Shown here: piece by piece, positions 63,967-64,000 of the stretch
Layout: each line of letters starts with the position of its first letter
Position numbering within the stretch: the first letter of the stretch is position 1
Assembly (NCBI RefSeq): GCF_024266705.1
Contig: NZ_CP100756.1
Coordinates: 1,426,001-1,490,000 of the forward strand
Length of the DNA stretch: 64,000 bases
From: Natrinema gelatinilyticum
Lineage (GTDB): Archaea; Halobacteriota; Halobacteria; Halobacteriales; Natrialbaceae
Direction: 5' to 3'
Translations under genes and position numbers: made by a program
Notes under the pieces: model-generated
Databases searched by the model: none
Told to the model about the DNA's origin: nothing
What the model saw: the letters and a program-made list of their open reading frames with translations, nothing else

Positions 63967-64000
63967 GCGACCGAGTGCGAATCCGAGCAGAGGGAAGCGA

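Noticed and set aside
1..64000. CRISPR array or rRNA genes
   Set aside because: No regularly spaced repeats with unique spacers and no rRNA-like sequence were seen on either strand.

Overview
This window is chromosomal DNA from a haloarchaeon. The evidence is the high GC content, the acidic proteins, Tat-type lipoprotein signals, archaeal information-processing genes (TATA-binding protein, aIF-1A, PCNA, PriL, an RFC small-subunit paralogue, Hjc, RNase Z), HalOD1 and HTH_10/bacterio-opsin-activator signalling proteins, and ISH8-type insertion sequences. The gene mix resembles Natrinema/Haloterrigena-type genomes, but the genus is an inference.

Layout. 0-5 kb: a metX-metY methionine operon with a striking inverted repeat over the metY promoter, then a complete 1,403-bp ISH8/IS4-type element (10-bp target duplication) that splits a DsrE-like gene. 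5-10 kb: two Tat lipoproteins, an MFS transporter, a halocyanin-like cupredoxin with a partial tandem copy, and a class V aminotransferase. 10.5-15.6 kb: a catabolic-looking island (DoxX, BNR-repeat protein, TatD-like hydrolase, truncated fumarylacetoacetate hydrolase, amidohydrolase, TetR regulator). Related palindromes lie in both divergent promoters, and inverted transposon-end-like hairpins bracket its left part. 16-28 kb: aIF-1A, DUF460, RNase Z, an RFC-like ATPase, an ArsR-VOC pair, TrmG10, TBP and HisG.

28.6-34.6 kb: a metal-handling island (SHOCT protein, a YHS permease with an in-frame stop, an HMA chaperone, an AsnC-TRASH regulator and a CopA-type ATPase). 34.7-40.4 kb: DUF4382 lipoprotein, SpoIIM-like protein, adenosine-deaminase-type amidohydrolase, adenosylhomocysteinase, a PAS protein and a HalOD1 protein. 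40.7-46.1 kb: one 1,803-residue seven-PAS regulator. 46-56 kb: CPBP protease, Hjc, alpha/beta hydrolase, PriL, SWIM protein, acyl-CoA dehydrogenase, HalOD1 protein, PCNA and RlmE. 56-64 kb: a Rieske/amidohydrolase operon, an IS110 element with strong hairpins, a PAS histidine kinase, a winged-helix regulator and two small acidic proteins.

The most notable feature is a dispersed family of palindromic elements, seven copies from 22.9 to 55.7 kb and 79 bp long when complete. Six of the seven sit exactly on the TGA stop codon of a neighbouring gene. Five of the six complete copies are flanked by the same trinucleotide on both sides, as if a mobile element inserts into stop codons and duplicates them. 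Within the family, the arm order mostly follows the gene, whereas the asymmetric core points the same way in all seven copies.

How the genes work together: MetX/MetY, adenosylhomocysteinase and the deaminase belong to methionine/SAM metabolism. The copper genes form a sensing-chaperone-export set. The replication and repair genes are scattered single genes rather than one operon.
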